From NCBI GenBank assembly GCA_946615495.1, contig CAMOHY010000115.1:1-6956 (forward strand): a stretch of DNA of 6,956 bases, in the 5' to 3' direction. The notes below the pieces were generated by a model. It had not been told where the DNA came from and did no database searches. It worked only from the letters and a program-made list of their open reading frames with translations. A program made the position numbers and the translations under genes. Source of the stretch: an uncultured Clostridia bacterium. Its GTDB lineage: Bacteria; Bacillota; Clostridia; Christensenellales; Aristaeellaceae. Positions within the stretch are counted from its first letter, which is position 1. Every line of letters begins with the position of its first letter. This document shows positions 1 to 6,573 of this stretch, one piece after another.

Positions 1-135
1 CGCCCCTACAGCTTCCCGTCATGTTTTTTGTGCGCTTTTTTGTTTGTGAGACAGCTCCTTTTTTGCGTCTCTGCCGTTAAGGGAAAAAATTAAGTAAAAA
101 ATTTAAGATGAGCGCCAAAACATTGATTTTCAGGG
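1..135. other. AT-rich upstream non-coding region
   Basis: No supportable gene lies here. The three + strand frames stay open from the left edge only to stops at 47-49, 78-80 and 91-93; their translations are short, Phe/Leu/Cys-rich and look non-coding, although the last few codons of an upstream gene cannot be excluded. The stretch is far more AT-rich than the genes. It carries T6 runs at 24-29, 36-41 and 59-64 and A6 runs at 84-89 and 96-101, which could bend the DNA. A weak inverted pair GAGAC/GTCTC brackets the 59-64 T run but is not a convincing terminator. Confidence 0.6.
77..107. repeat. Three TTAAG motifs at 13-bp period
   Basis: TTAAG occurs at 77-81, 90-94 and 103-107, exactly 13 bp apart. 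The first two units continue into A6 runs (TTAAGGGAAAAAA and TTAAGTAAAAAAT). The array sits about 65-95 bp upstream of the predicted transcription start. It may be a regulator site or simply AT-rich low-complexity DNA; the sequence alone does not decide. Confidence 0.4.
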
Positions 136-152
136 TGGAAAAATGCCGGGAA
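136..152 (+). repeat. Left copy of 17-bp direct repeat (over the -35)
   Basis: TGGAAAAATGCCGGGAA at 136-152 matches TGGAAAAAGGCAGGGAA at 178-194 in 15 of 17 positions. This copy covers the predicted -35 box and most of the spacer, where a bound protein could touch or block RNA polymerase. The unit is not palindromic, which fits an asymmetric site more than a LacI-type operator. Confidence 0.45.
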
Positions 153-164
153 GTGAGCTATAAT
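136..164 (+). promoter_or_regulatory. Predicted sigma-A-type promoter of the operon
   Basis: A perfect -10 box TATAAT lies at 159-164. With the optimal 17-bp spacer, the -35 position is TGGAAA at 136-141, which matches TTGACA at 4 of 6 bases. Transcription would start near 171-172, leaving a leader of about 30 bases before the epimerase start codon. The weak -35 would suit a promoter needing an activator. It is the only convincing promoter seen, and the short downstream gaps suggest it drives all six genes. Confidence 0.7.
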
Positions 165-177
165 AGAAGCGAAAACC

Positions 178-194
178 TGGAAAAAGGCAGGGAA
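178..194 (+). repeat. Right copy of 17-bp direct repeat (in the leader)
   Basis: This is the second copy of the repeat at 136-152, offset by exactly 42 bp, close to four turns of B-DNA. It lies in the 5' leader and overlaps the likely Shine-Dalgarno AGGGA at 189-193 of the epimerase gene. Its purine-rich end may therefore be kept partly for ribosome binding, which weakens the case for an operator. Confidence 0.45.
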
Positions 195-201
195 AGAACG
201 T

Positions 202-1371
202 ATGAAGCAAATGGCGCAGGAAATCCGCGCGGAATTGACGGAGCATATTATTCCTTTTTGGCTTAGCTTACGGGACGAAAAGCAGGGCGGCTTCATTGGC
301 CGGGTGGATTATGACCTGACGCGGCATCCCGAAGCGGATAAGGGCTGCATTTTAAACAGCCGCATTCTCTGGTTTTTTTCAGAAACCTACCGGGCGCTGA
401 AGGATGAACGCCTGCGCGGGGCGGCGGACCACGCCTTTGCCATGCTGCGCCGGATGACGGATGATGAAAACGGCGGCGTATACTGGGCCCTGCGCGCCGG
501 CGGCGCCGTGGCGGACGCCACCAAGCACACCTATAACCAGGCCTTTGCCATTTACGCCCTTTCCGCCTATTACCGGGCCACGGGATGCCAGGAAGCCCTG
601 GAGCGGGCCTTTGCGCTGTTTCGCACCGTGGAAACCCACTGCCGGGACGAGGGCGGCTATCTGGAAGCCTTTACCGCCAATTGGCAGCCTGAAAGCAACG
701 AAAAGCTAAGCGAAAACGGCGTGATGGCGGGCCGCACCATGAACACCCTGCTCCATGTGCTGGAGGGCTACACCGGCCTGTACGAGGCTGCGGGAGAAGA
801 AGAAGTGCGCAGGCAGCTGTACTTCATTCTGGATATTTGGGAAAAGCACGTGTGGAACCCGGCCCAGCGCCGCCAGGAGGTGTTTTTTGACCACGATTAC
901 CATACCCTGATCGATCTGTATTCCTTTGGCCACGATATTGAAACCAGCTGGCTCATGGACCATACCCTGGATGTGCTGGCGGATGAGGCGCTGGCCGCCC
1001 GGCTGCGTCCCTGTCTGCTGGCCATGGCGGACCATACCCTGGCCGCCGCCTTCACCAGCCACGGCTTTGCCAACGAGTGCGAGCGGGGCCAGGTAAACCA
1101 GAAGCGCATTTGGTGGGTGCAGGCGGAAGCGCTGCTGGGCTTCCTCAACGCCTGGCAGCGCACGGGGGAGGACCGCTACCGCCAGGCTGTGCTGGCCCAG
1201 TGGCGCTTTATCCGGGACTTCGTTTCGGACAAGCGTCCCGGCTCGGAATGGTTCTGGTACGTGCAGGAATACGGCGCGCCGGGCAGCGATCAGCCCATCG
1301 TGGAGCCCTGGAAATGCCCCTATCACAACGGCCGCATGGCGCTGGAGGTCATGCGGCGGCTGAACGCGTAA
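202..1371 (+). CDS. Cellobiose/mannobiose 2-epimerase (AGE family)
   Basis: This 389-residue cytoplasmic protein belongs to the N-acylglucosamine 2-epimerase superfamily, (alpha/alpha)6 barrel, cellobiose 2-epimerase branch. The family epimerises the reducing-end sugar of beta-1,4-disaccharides; in mannan pathways it converts mannobiose to mannosyl-glucose. Visible family residues are Arg54 (NSRILWFF), His185 (NTLLHVLE), His244 and Glu247 (FGHDIETSW), the Trp304-Trp305 pair (KRIWWVQAE), and Trp370 with His375 near the C-terminus (EPWKCPYHNGR). From memory of the R. albus enzyme, length and catalytic His/Arg positions agree within a residue or two. There is no signal peptide. Met1 is preferred over Met4 because AGGGA at 189-193 is 8 bases upstream. 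It is the first gene of the operon, next to a GH130_1 enzyme that uses its product, which favours this function over GlcNAc or mannose isomerisation. Confidence 0.92.
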   Translation: MKQMAQEIRAELTEHIIPFWLSLRDEKQGGFIGRVDYDLTRHPEADKGCILNSRILWFFSETYRALKDERLRGAADHAFAMLRRMTDDENGGVYWALRAGGAVADATKHTYNQAFAIYALSAYYRATGCQEALERAFALFRTVETHCRDEGGYLEAFTANWQPESNEKLSENGVMAGRTMNTLLHVLEGYTGLYEAAGEEEVRRQLYFILDIWEKHVWNPAQRRQEVFFDHDYHTLIDLYSFGHDIETSWLMDHTLDVLADEALAARLRPCLLAMADHTLAAAFTSHGFANECERGQVNQKRIWWVQAEALLGFLNAWQRTGEDRYRQAVLAQWRFIRDFVSDKRPGSEWFWYVQEYGAPGSDQPIVEPWKCPYHNGRMALEVMRRLNA

Positions 1372-1387
1372 AGGAGGAAGCATAACA

Positions 1388-2416
1388 ATGCAGCGTTATT
1401 CTTTGCCCGATGTCCGGTTCCTGCCCCTGGGGCGGCACGACCCGAAGGAGGAAAAGGCGTTTCTTTGGTGGTCCGGGTCCGGGGTGCGGACGGAAATTGC
1501 CTGCACGCGCATGGAAGCGGAAATCACTTCCACGGCCAAGGATCACGCCGCCTGGGCGGGCGTGGTGATGGACGGCGCGCCGGTGAGCCGCTTCCCGCTG
1601 CTGCCCGGCACCCACCGCTATCCTTTGCTCCTGGGCCTGGACGGGGCGTTTTCCCACCAGGTGTCCATCGTGCGGGACACTCAGCCCAGCTATGACGAGG
1701 ATGGGCCGGTGATTCTGGAATGCGTGTATACCGACGGGGAGCCAAAACGCCCCGCCGAAAGACCTCTTCTGATCGAATTCATCGGCGACAGCCTGACCGT
1801 GGGCGAAGGCTGCCTGGGGCCGGAAAGCGCCGAAGAATGGCGCATGATCTGGATTTCCCATCTGCCCGCCTTTCCTTCCCTGGTGGCGGAAAAGATGAAC
1901 GCTGAAAAGCGGGTGATCGCCCTGGGCGGCTGGGGCGCGGCCCGCAGCTGGGATAACCAGCAGGAAAGCCGTCTGGGCCGCATATACGGCCAGCTGTGCG
2001 CGCCCACGCCGGGCGGCGGCGTTTCCGCCCCCGGCGCCGGGCAGGAAAGGCCCGCCGACGCCGTGGTAATCAACCTGGGCACCAATGATTCCTCCGCTTT
2101 GGCGCAGCTGCCGGAAAAGGAACGGCCCGAAATGGAACAGGAACTGCGCTTCCGCGCGTCGGAGCTGATGGCCATGGTGCGCGCCCGGTATCCCCAGGCC
2201 GCCATTTTGTGGGCCTATGGTCTGTGCGGCCATCAGGTGGAGCCCATCCTGCGCGCGGCGGCGGAGGACCGGAAAGCGCAGGGAGATAGCCGCGTGCGCT
2301 ATCTTTCCCTGTCCCAGGCGGAAAGCAACGGCGCCCGCATGCACCCCAGCCGCGCGGCGCACAGGCGGGCGGCGGAGGAGATTACACAGGCCCTGAAGGA
2401 AATGCTGGGCCTGTAA
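1388..2416 (+). CDS. SGNH-type acetylesterase, CE2-like, cytoplasmic
   Basis: This 342-residue protein has two parts: an N-terminal beta-rich region (about 20-115, including WWSGSG at 28-33) like the jelly-roll domain of CE2 esterases, then an SGNH hydrolase domain (about 127-340). Block I is FIGDSLTVGEG with nucleophile Ser135; block II is the glycine stretch ALGGWGAARSW (Gly181/Gly183); block III is NLGTND with Asn233; block V holds His319 in MHPS. The usual Asp three residues before the His is Ala316, so it may use a Ser-His dyad, as reported for some CE2 members. No signal peptide is present, so it should remove acetyl groups from imported oligosaccharides. AGGAGG at 1372-1377 sets the start. 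Residues 205-222 are Gly/Pro/Ala-rich and low in complexity. CE17 or an unclassified SGNH family are alternatives; substrate is inferred from neighbours. Confidence 0.84.
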   Translation: MQRYSLPDVRFLPLGRHDPKEEKAFLWWSGSGVRTEIACTRMEAEITSTAKDHAAWAGVVMDGAPVSRFPLLPGTHRYPLLLGLDGAFSHQVSIVRDTQPSYDEDGPVILECVYTDGEPKRPAERPLLIEFIGDSLTVGEGCLGPESAEEWRMIWISHLPAFPSLVAEKMNAEKRVIALGGWGAARSWDNQQESRLGRIYGQLCAPTPGGGVSAPGAGQERPADAVVINLGTNDSSALAQLPEKERPEMEQELRFRASELMAMVRARYPQAAILWAYGLCGHQVEPILRAAAEDRKAQGDSRVRYLSLSQAESNGARMHPSRAAHRRAAEEITQALKEMLGL

Positions 2417-2421
2417 AATAT

Positions 2422-2426
2422 GGAGG
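2422..2426 (+). promoter_or_regulatory. Ribosome binding site deciding the GH130_1 start
   Basis: GGAGG at 2422-2426 is 8 bases before ATG 2435. An in-frame upstream ATG at 2420 overlaps this site and so cannot use it, which puts the real start at 2435 and shortens the protein by five residues. Confidence 0.8.
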
Positions 2427-2434
2427 AACGGAAC

Positions 2435-3610
2435 ATGACCTACCAGGAACTGAACGCCCGGTACGAAGCCCTGATCGCTGAAAAAAACGGCGTGGACCCG
2501 GACTTTTACAATGGTATTTACGACCGCTGGCTGCGCCCGGTGCTCACCCGCGCCCACATACCGCCCTTCTGGATGTATGACCCCGATCCCAAAGCCAATC
2601 CCTATTTGCAGCAGCGCCTGGGCGTGAACGCCGTGTTCAACAGCGGGGCGCTGATGCTGGACGGCAAATTCACGCTGGTGGCGCGGGTGGAAGGCGTGGA
2701 CCGGAAAAGCTTTTTCGCCGTGGCCCAGAGCGATTCCGGCGTGGACGGCTTCCGCTTCTGGGATGAACCGGTGCTGCTGCCGGACACCTGCCCAGAGGAA
2801 ACCAACGTGTACGATATGCGCCTGACCCAGCATGAGGACGGCTGGATTTACGGCGTGTTCTGCTCGGAAAGCAAGGATACCGCCTCCAAGGACCTGTCCG
2901 CGGCCACGGCGGCGGCGGGCATCGTGCGCACCAAGGATTTGAAAAACTGGGAGCGGCTTCCCAATCTGGTCACGCTGCGCTCGCCCCAGCAGCGCAACGT
3001 GCTTTTGCACCCGGAATTTGTAAACGGCCAGTACGCCTTCTATACCCGGCCCATGGATGATTTCATCGAAACGGGCTCCGGCGGCGGCATCGGCTTTGGG
3101 CTGTGCCGGGATATCACCCACGCGGTGATCGACGAGGAAAAAATGACCTCCGTGCGCCGCTACCACACCATTACCGAAAGCAAAAACGGCGCGGGCGCTG
3201 TGCCCATCAAAACGGACCGGGGCTGGATTCATATCGCCCACGGCGTGCGCAACACCGCGGCGGGACTGCGCTATGTGATTTACGCCTTTGCCACCGCCCT
3301 GGACGATCCCTCCCGCGTGATCGCCGAGCCGGGCGGCTACCTGATCGCTCCCCTGGCGGAAGAACGGGTGGGCGACGTGAGCAACGTGGTGTTCACCAAC
3401 GGCGCCATCTGCGCCCCCGACGGCCAGGTGTACATCTACTACGCCTCCAGCGACACCCGGCTGCACGTGGCCACCACCACCCTGGACAAGCTGACCGATT
3501 ATGTGTTCCATACGCCCAAGGACGCCCTGCGCAGCCATGACTGCGTGGTCCAGCGCACGGAATTCATCCGGCGGAACCTGAAGTATTTGAAGGAACATTC
3601 CAATCAATAA
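2435..3610 (+). CDS. GH130_1 4-O-beta-D-mannosyl-D-glucose phosphorylase
   Basis: This 391-residue cytoplasmic protein should phosphorolyse beta-1,4-mannosyl-glucose to alpha-mannose-1-phosphate and glucose (EC 2.4.1.281 activity of the subfamily). GH130 five-bladed propeller signatures are clear: RPVLTR, the WMYDPDPKANP stretch, GVNAVFNSGA, LVARVEG-DRKSFFAVA and, most tellingly, NVYDMRLTQHEDGWIYGVFC, whose Asp127 (numbered from ATG 2435) aligns with the catalytic proton-donor Asp of Bacteroides fragilis MGP. The long N-terminal lead-in and the YDMR form, not YDPR, point to subfamily 1. The length is normal and the frame intact. It lies 18 bases after the esterase and 18 before the mutase, as expected if its mannose-1-phosphate is passed to the mutase. 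The epimerase two genes upstream would supply its substrate. Acceptor preference (glucose versus longer sugars) cannot be read by eye. Confidence 0.92.
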   Translation: MTYQELNARYEALIAEKNGVDPDFYNGIYDRWLRPVLTRAHIPPFWMYDPDPKANPYLQQRLGVNAVFNSGALMLDGKFTLVARVEGVDRKSFFAVAQSDSGVDGFRFWDEPVLLPDTCPEETNVYDMRLTQHEDGWIYGVFCSESKDTASKDLSAATAAAGIVRTKDLKNWERLPNLVTLRSPQQRNVLLHPEFVNGQYAFYTRPMDDFIETGSGGGIGFGLCRDITHAVIDEEKMTSVRRYHTITESKNGAGAVPIKTDRGWIHIAHGVRNTAAGLRYVIYAFATALDDPSRVIAEPGGYLIAPLAEERVGDVSNVVFTNGAICAPDGQVYIYYASSDTRLHVATTTLDKLTDYVFHTPKDALRSHDCVVQRTEFIRRNLKYLKEHSNQ

Positions 3611-3613
3611 AAA

Positions 3614-3618
3614 AGGAG
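3614..3618 (+). promoter_or_regulatory. Ribosome binding site of the mutase
   Basis: AGGAG at 3614-3618 is 10 bases before ATG 3629 and 13 before the adjacent ATG 3632, so 3629 is preferred. An out-of-frame ATG at 3621 opens a three-codon frame (MPL) whose TGA at 3630-3632 overlaps the real start, but it is only 2 bases from the site and probably unused. Confidence 0.7.
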
Positions 3619-3628
3619 AAATGCCGTT

Positions 3629-5305
3629 ATGATGAACATTGAAAAGAGCTATGAGCGCTGGCTCCGGGAGGCCGACGCTTCCCTTCAGCCGGAACTGCGG
3701 GCCATGGACGAAGCGGCCCGCGAGGACGCCTTTTACCGGGATTTGGCCTTTGGCACCGGCGGGCTCAGGGGCGTCATCGGCGCGGGCACCAACCGCATGA
3801 ACATCCACACCGTGGCCAAGGCCAGCCAGGGCCTGGCGGATTACGTGGTGAAGCGCTTCCCGGTGGAAAAGCGCCGCATCGCGGTGAGCTACGATTCCCG
3901 CATCCTGTCCTCCGAATTTGCCAGGGCGGCTTCCGGCGTGTTTGCCGCAAACGGCATTGAGGCCATGATTTATCCCCAATTGATGCCCACGCCCTGCCTG
4001 TCCTTCGCCGTGCGGGCCTTGGGCTGCGCCGCCGGCATCATGGTAACGGCCAGCCATAACCCCGCCAAGTACAACGGCTATAAGGTGTACGGCGCCGACG
4101 GCTGCCAGATTACCACGGAAGCCGCGGAGGAAATTTTATCCGAAATCGAAAAGCTGGATATTTTCGCGGACCCCAAGCGCATGGACTTTCAGACGGGCAT
4201 GGAAAAGGGCCTCATTTCCTGGATTCCGGATCGGGTGTACGCCGATTTTGTGGAGGAAGTGAAAAAGCAGTCCCTCCTGGGCGGGGAGCAAGTGGACAAG
4301 AACGTGGCCATCGTTTATTCTCCCCTGAACGGCACCGGCTTAAAGCCCGTGCTGCGCACGCTGCGGGAAAGCGGCTATACCAACGTGACCGTGGTGAAGG
4401 AGCAGGAAGAGCCGGATGGCCATTTCCCCACCTGCCCGTACCCCAACCCGGAAATCCGGGAAGCTATGCAGCTGGGCCTGGAGTACGCCGCCCGTCTGAA
4501 CGCCGATTTGCTCCTGGCCACCGACCCGGACTGCGACCGCTGCGGCATCGCCGTGCGGGATGAGAAAGGGGAATACCAGCTGCTCACCGGCAATGAAACG
4601 GGCATGCTGCTTTTGGACTATGTCTGCTCCCGCCGCCTGGCGCTTGGCCAAATGCCCAAGGACCCCGTGATGGTAAAAACCATCGTGACCACCGACATGG
4701 CCCAGCGCATCGCCGCCCACTACGGGGTGGAGACCCGCAATGTGCTCACCGGCTTTAAGTTCATTGGCGAAACCATCGGCCGCTTGGAAAAAGAGGGCCA
4801 TCCGGAGCGCTACATCTTCGGCTTTGAGGAAAGCTACGGCTACCTGTCCGGCACCTACGTGCGGGACAAGGACGCGGTGGACGCCGCCTTCCTGATCTGC
4901 GAAATGTTTGCCTGGTACAAGCAGCAGGGCAAGAGCCTGCTGCAAAAGCTGAATGAATTGTACGGGCAGTGGGGCTACTGCCTGAACACCCTGCACAGCT
5001 ATGAATTCGAGGGCGCGGCGGGCTTTGAAAAAATGCAGAGGATCATGCAGTCCTTCCGGGGCGGCCTTACCCAGATCGGCGGCCGCGCCATCGAAAAGCT
5101 GCTGGACTACGCCCCCGGCCTGGACGGGCTGCCCAAGTCCGATGTGCTTAAGTTCCTTTTGTCCGGCGGCGCTTCCGCGGTGGTGCGCCCCTCCGGCACG
5201 GAGCCCAAGCTGAAAATCTATATTTCCGTTTCCGCGCCGGACCGCGCCGCCGCCGCCCAGGAAGAAAAGAAGCTGGCGGACGACCTGGCAAGGTTCATGG
5301 CGTAA
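3629..5305 (+). CDS. Phosphoglucomutase/phosphomannomutase (PgcA/PGM2 type)
   Basis: This 558-residue alpha-D-phosphohexomutase moves phosphate between C1 and C6 of hexose phosphates. All four active-site elements are present in order: the phosphoserine loop VTASHNPAKYNGYK (Ser142), the Mg-binding loop DPDCDR (Asp299, Asp301, Asp303), the sugar-binding loop FGFEESYGYL (397-405, Glu400/Ser402) and the phosphate-binding loop RPSGTEPK (520-527). The N-terminal FGTGGLRG and the length are typical of the PgcA/PGM2 branch (about 550-600 residues), not the shorter ManB/GlmM branch. In this operon its likely job is mannose-1-phosphate to mannose-6-phosphate, since both GH130 neighbours make mannose-1-phosphate; that preference is inferred from context, as the branch is usually annotated as glucose- or pentose-phosphate-directed. 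It is cytoplasmic, with an intact frame. It ends 44 bases before the GH5 gene. Confidence 0.94.
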   Translation: MMNIEKSYERWLREADASLQPELRAMDEAAREDAFYRDLAFGTGGLRGVIGAGTNRMNIHTVAKASQGLADYVVKRFPVEKRRIAVSYDSRILSSEFARAASGVFAANGIEAMIYPQLMPTPCLSFAVRALGCAAGIMVTASHNPAKYNGYKVYGADGCQITTEAAEEILSEIEKLDIFADPKRMDFQTGMEKGLISWIPDRVYADFVEEVKKQSLLGGEQVDKNVAIVYSPLNGTGLKPVLRTLRESGYTNVTVVKEQEEPDGHFPTCPYPNPEIREAMQLGLEYAARLNADLLLATDPDCDRCGIAVRDEKGEYQLLTGNETGMLLLDYVCSRRLALGQMPKDPVMVKTIVTTDMAQRIAAHYGVETRNVLTGFKFIGETIGRLEKEGHPERYIFGFEESYGYLSGTYVRDKDAVDAAFLICEMFAWYKQQGKSLLQKLNELYGQWGYCLNTLHSYEFEGAAGFEKMQRIMQSFRGGLTQIGGRAIEKLLDYAPGLDGLPKSDVLKFLLSGGASAVVRPSGTEPKLKIYISVSAPDRAAAAQEEKKLADDLARFMA

Positions 5306-5334
5306 CGCGCTGTCCCGCTCTCTATCCAGACCGC

Positions 5335-5342
5335 AAAGGAGG
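5335..5342 (+). promoter_or_regulatory. Strong ribosome binding site of the GH5 gene
   Basis: AAAGGAGG at 5335-5342 is a near-ideal anti-16S match, 7 bases before ATG 5350. A nearer ATG at 5343 directly abuts it and is in another frame. The 44-base gap that holds it is the longest in the operon; no hairpin terminator or clear internal promoter is visible there. Confidence 0.75.
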
Positions 5343-5349
5343 ATGCCCC

Positions 5350-6546
5350 ATGAAGCGCTTTTCCGCTTTGCTGATGGCCCTGTGCATGCTCGTTTCGCTG
5401 CTCACGGCCACGGCTGCCGCTGAAGTTACCGTACCTGAATTGACCATTGCCCGACGGGAAATCCCGGAGAATGAAGCTATGGAATTTTTGAAGAAAATCG
5501 GCGTAGGCTGGAACCTTGGCAACACCTTTGACGCCATCAAGCAGGGCTGGAACGCCAAGGCCGACGAAATGACGCTGGAAACCTCCTGGTGCGGCGTAAA
5601 GACCACGGAGGAAATGATCGACGCGCTGATAAACGCCGGGTTCACTTCCATCCGCATTCCCACCTCCTGGCACGACCATGTGTCCGGCCCCGACTACGAA
5701 ATCAGCGAACGCTGGATGAGCCGGGTCAAGGAAGTGGTGGACTGGGCCTATGGCCGGGGATTGTACGTGATCCTCAATATCCACCATGACGAGGACCAGT
5801 TCGAGCCCTCCTCCGCCCACTACGAGGATTCCGCCCACTACATCGAATGCGTGTGGCGGCAAATTGCCGAAACGTTTAAGGACTATGACGAGCATTTGAT
5901 TCTGGAATCCATGAACGAGCCCCGCCTGATGCACAGCAATTATGAATGGTGGTTTGACGCCAACGCCAAGGAATGCCAGGACGCGGCGGACTGTCTGAAC
6001 CGCCTGAACCAGCTGTTTGTGGACACCGTGCGGTCTACCGGCGGCCGCAACGCGGACCGTTACCTGATGGTGCCCGGCTACGACGCGGCCCCGGAAAACG
6101 CCGTGCGGGATGAATTCGTGCTGCCCACGGACACCGCGGACAACAAGCTCATTGTGTCCGCCCACGCCTACACGCCTTATTCCTTCGCCCTGGAAATTCC
6201 CGGCACCAGCGAATTTGGCGCCCAGAGCCAGAAGCAGGACATTGTGTATTTCATGAACAACCTGTACAATAAGTACATCGTCAACGGCATTCCCGTGGTC
6301 ATTGGCGAATACGGCGCCATGGCGAAAAAGAATAACCTGAAGGACCGGGTGGAATGGACGGCGTTTTACGTGGCCACCGCCAGCGCCCGGAACCTGCCCT
6401 GCCTGTGGTGGGACAATAACGCCTTCTCCGGCAACGGCGAGCTGTTCGGCCTCCTGGACCGCAGGACCGCTTCCTTCCCCTATCCCCAGATTGTGGACGC
6501 CATCATGACCTACGGCGGCTATGAAAAGCTGCCGGAGGCAAAGTAA
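5350..6546 (+). CDS. Secreted GH5 endo-beta-1,4-glycanase (GH5_4 type)
   Basis: This 398-residue protein is a single-domain retaining glycoside hydrolase. Residues 1-24 form a signal peptide (MKR, then a hydrophobic core, AAA before Glu25); Cys12 is not in a lipobox, so it should be released and not lipid-anchored. The GH5 core is complete: GVGWNLGNTFDA (52-62), SIRIPTSWHDH (100-110), LYVILNIHHDED (138-149), acid/base Glu190 in ESMNEPR, HAY (272-274), nucleophile Glu320 in PVVIGEYGAM, and substrate-platform Trp353/354 in CLWWDNNAFSG. These resemble GH5_4 enzymes such as Clostridium EngD, which cut cellulose, beta-glucan or xyloglucan, some also glucomannan; they do not resemble GH5_7 mannanases. 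No carbohydrate-binding module, dockerin or wall anchor is present. In this mannan operon it probably opens glucomannan outside the cell; the substrate is inferred. Confidence 0.92.
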   Translation: MKRFSALLMALCMLVSLLTATAAAEVTVPELTIARREIPENEAMEFLKKIGVGWNLGNTFDAIKQGWNAKADEMTLETSWCGVKTTEEMIDALINAGFTSIRIPTSWHDHVSGPDYEISERWMSRVKEVVDWAYGRGLYVILNIHHDEDQFEPSSAHYEDSAHYIECVWRQIAETFKDYDEHLILESMNEPRLMHSNYEWWFDANAKECQDAADCLNRLNQLFVDTVRSTGGRNADRYLMVPGYDAAPENAVRDEFVLPTDTADNKLIVSAHAYTPYSFALEIPGTSEFGAQSQKQDIVYFMNNLYNKYIVNGIPVVIGEYGAMAKKNNLKDRVEWTAFYVATASARNLPCLWWDNNAFSGNGELFGLLDRRTASFPYPQIVDAIMTYGGYEKLPEAK

Positions 6547-6558
6547 GATTGGAAGAAG

Positions 6559-6564
6559 AAAGGA
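6559..6564 (+). promoter_or_regulatory. Ribosome binding site deciding the GH130_2 start
   Basis: AAAGGA at 6559-6564 is 9 bases before ATG 6574. An in-frame ATG at 6565 touches the site with no spacing, so 6574 (MPKYKM) is chosen as the start. Confidence 0.7.
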
Positions 6565-6573
6565 ATGGTTACT

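Noticed and set aside
1..22. Possible divergent gene starting at ATG on the minus strand at position 22
   Set aside because: Only seven codons are in the window, and no Shine-Dalgarno lies at a usable distance; the AAGGAG on that strand is over 30 bases away.
48..70. Possible terminator of an upstream gene around GAGAC...GTCTC
   Set aside because: The stem is 5 bp with a loop of more than 12 bases, and the T run lies inside the loop instead of after the stem, so it lacks intrinsic-terminator form.
127..142. Inverted repeat TTTTC-N6-GAAAA overlapping the -35
   Set aside because: The arms are only 5 bp, made of A/T runs, and the central six bases are not symmetric. Chance is likely in this AT-rich stretch.
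164..177. Possible catabolite-repression (cre) site TAGAAGCGAAAACC
   Set aside because: Only the AAGCG core and a few flanking bases match the TGWAARCGYTWWCW consensus, about 9 of 14. That is too weak to annotate despite its attractive position at the transcription start.
1349..4057. Minus-strand open frame of about 900 codons across three genes
   Set aside because: The esterase, GH130_1 and mutase genes share the same + strand frame, and their G/C-biased third positions keep the opposing frame free of stops. The translation is rich in His, Gly, Ala, Val and Gln with no recognisable motif, while the + strand has full enzyme signatures.
5350..5421. Lipoprotein signal based on Cys12 in the GH5 leader
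   Set aside because: The residues before Cys12 (MAL) lack the small residue at -1 that a lipobox needs, and a clear AAA signal peptidase I site follows the hydrophobic core.
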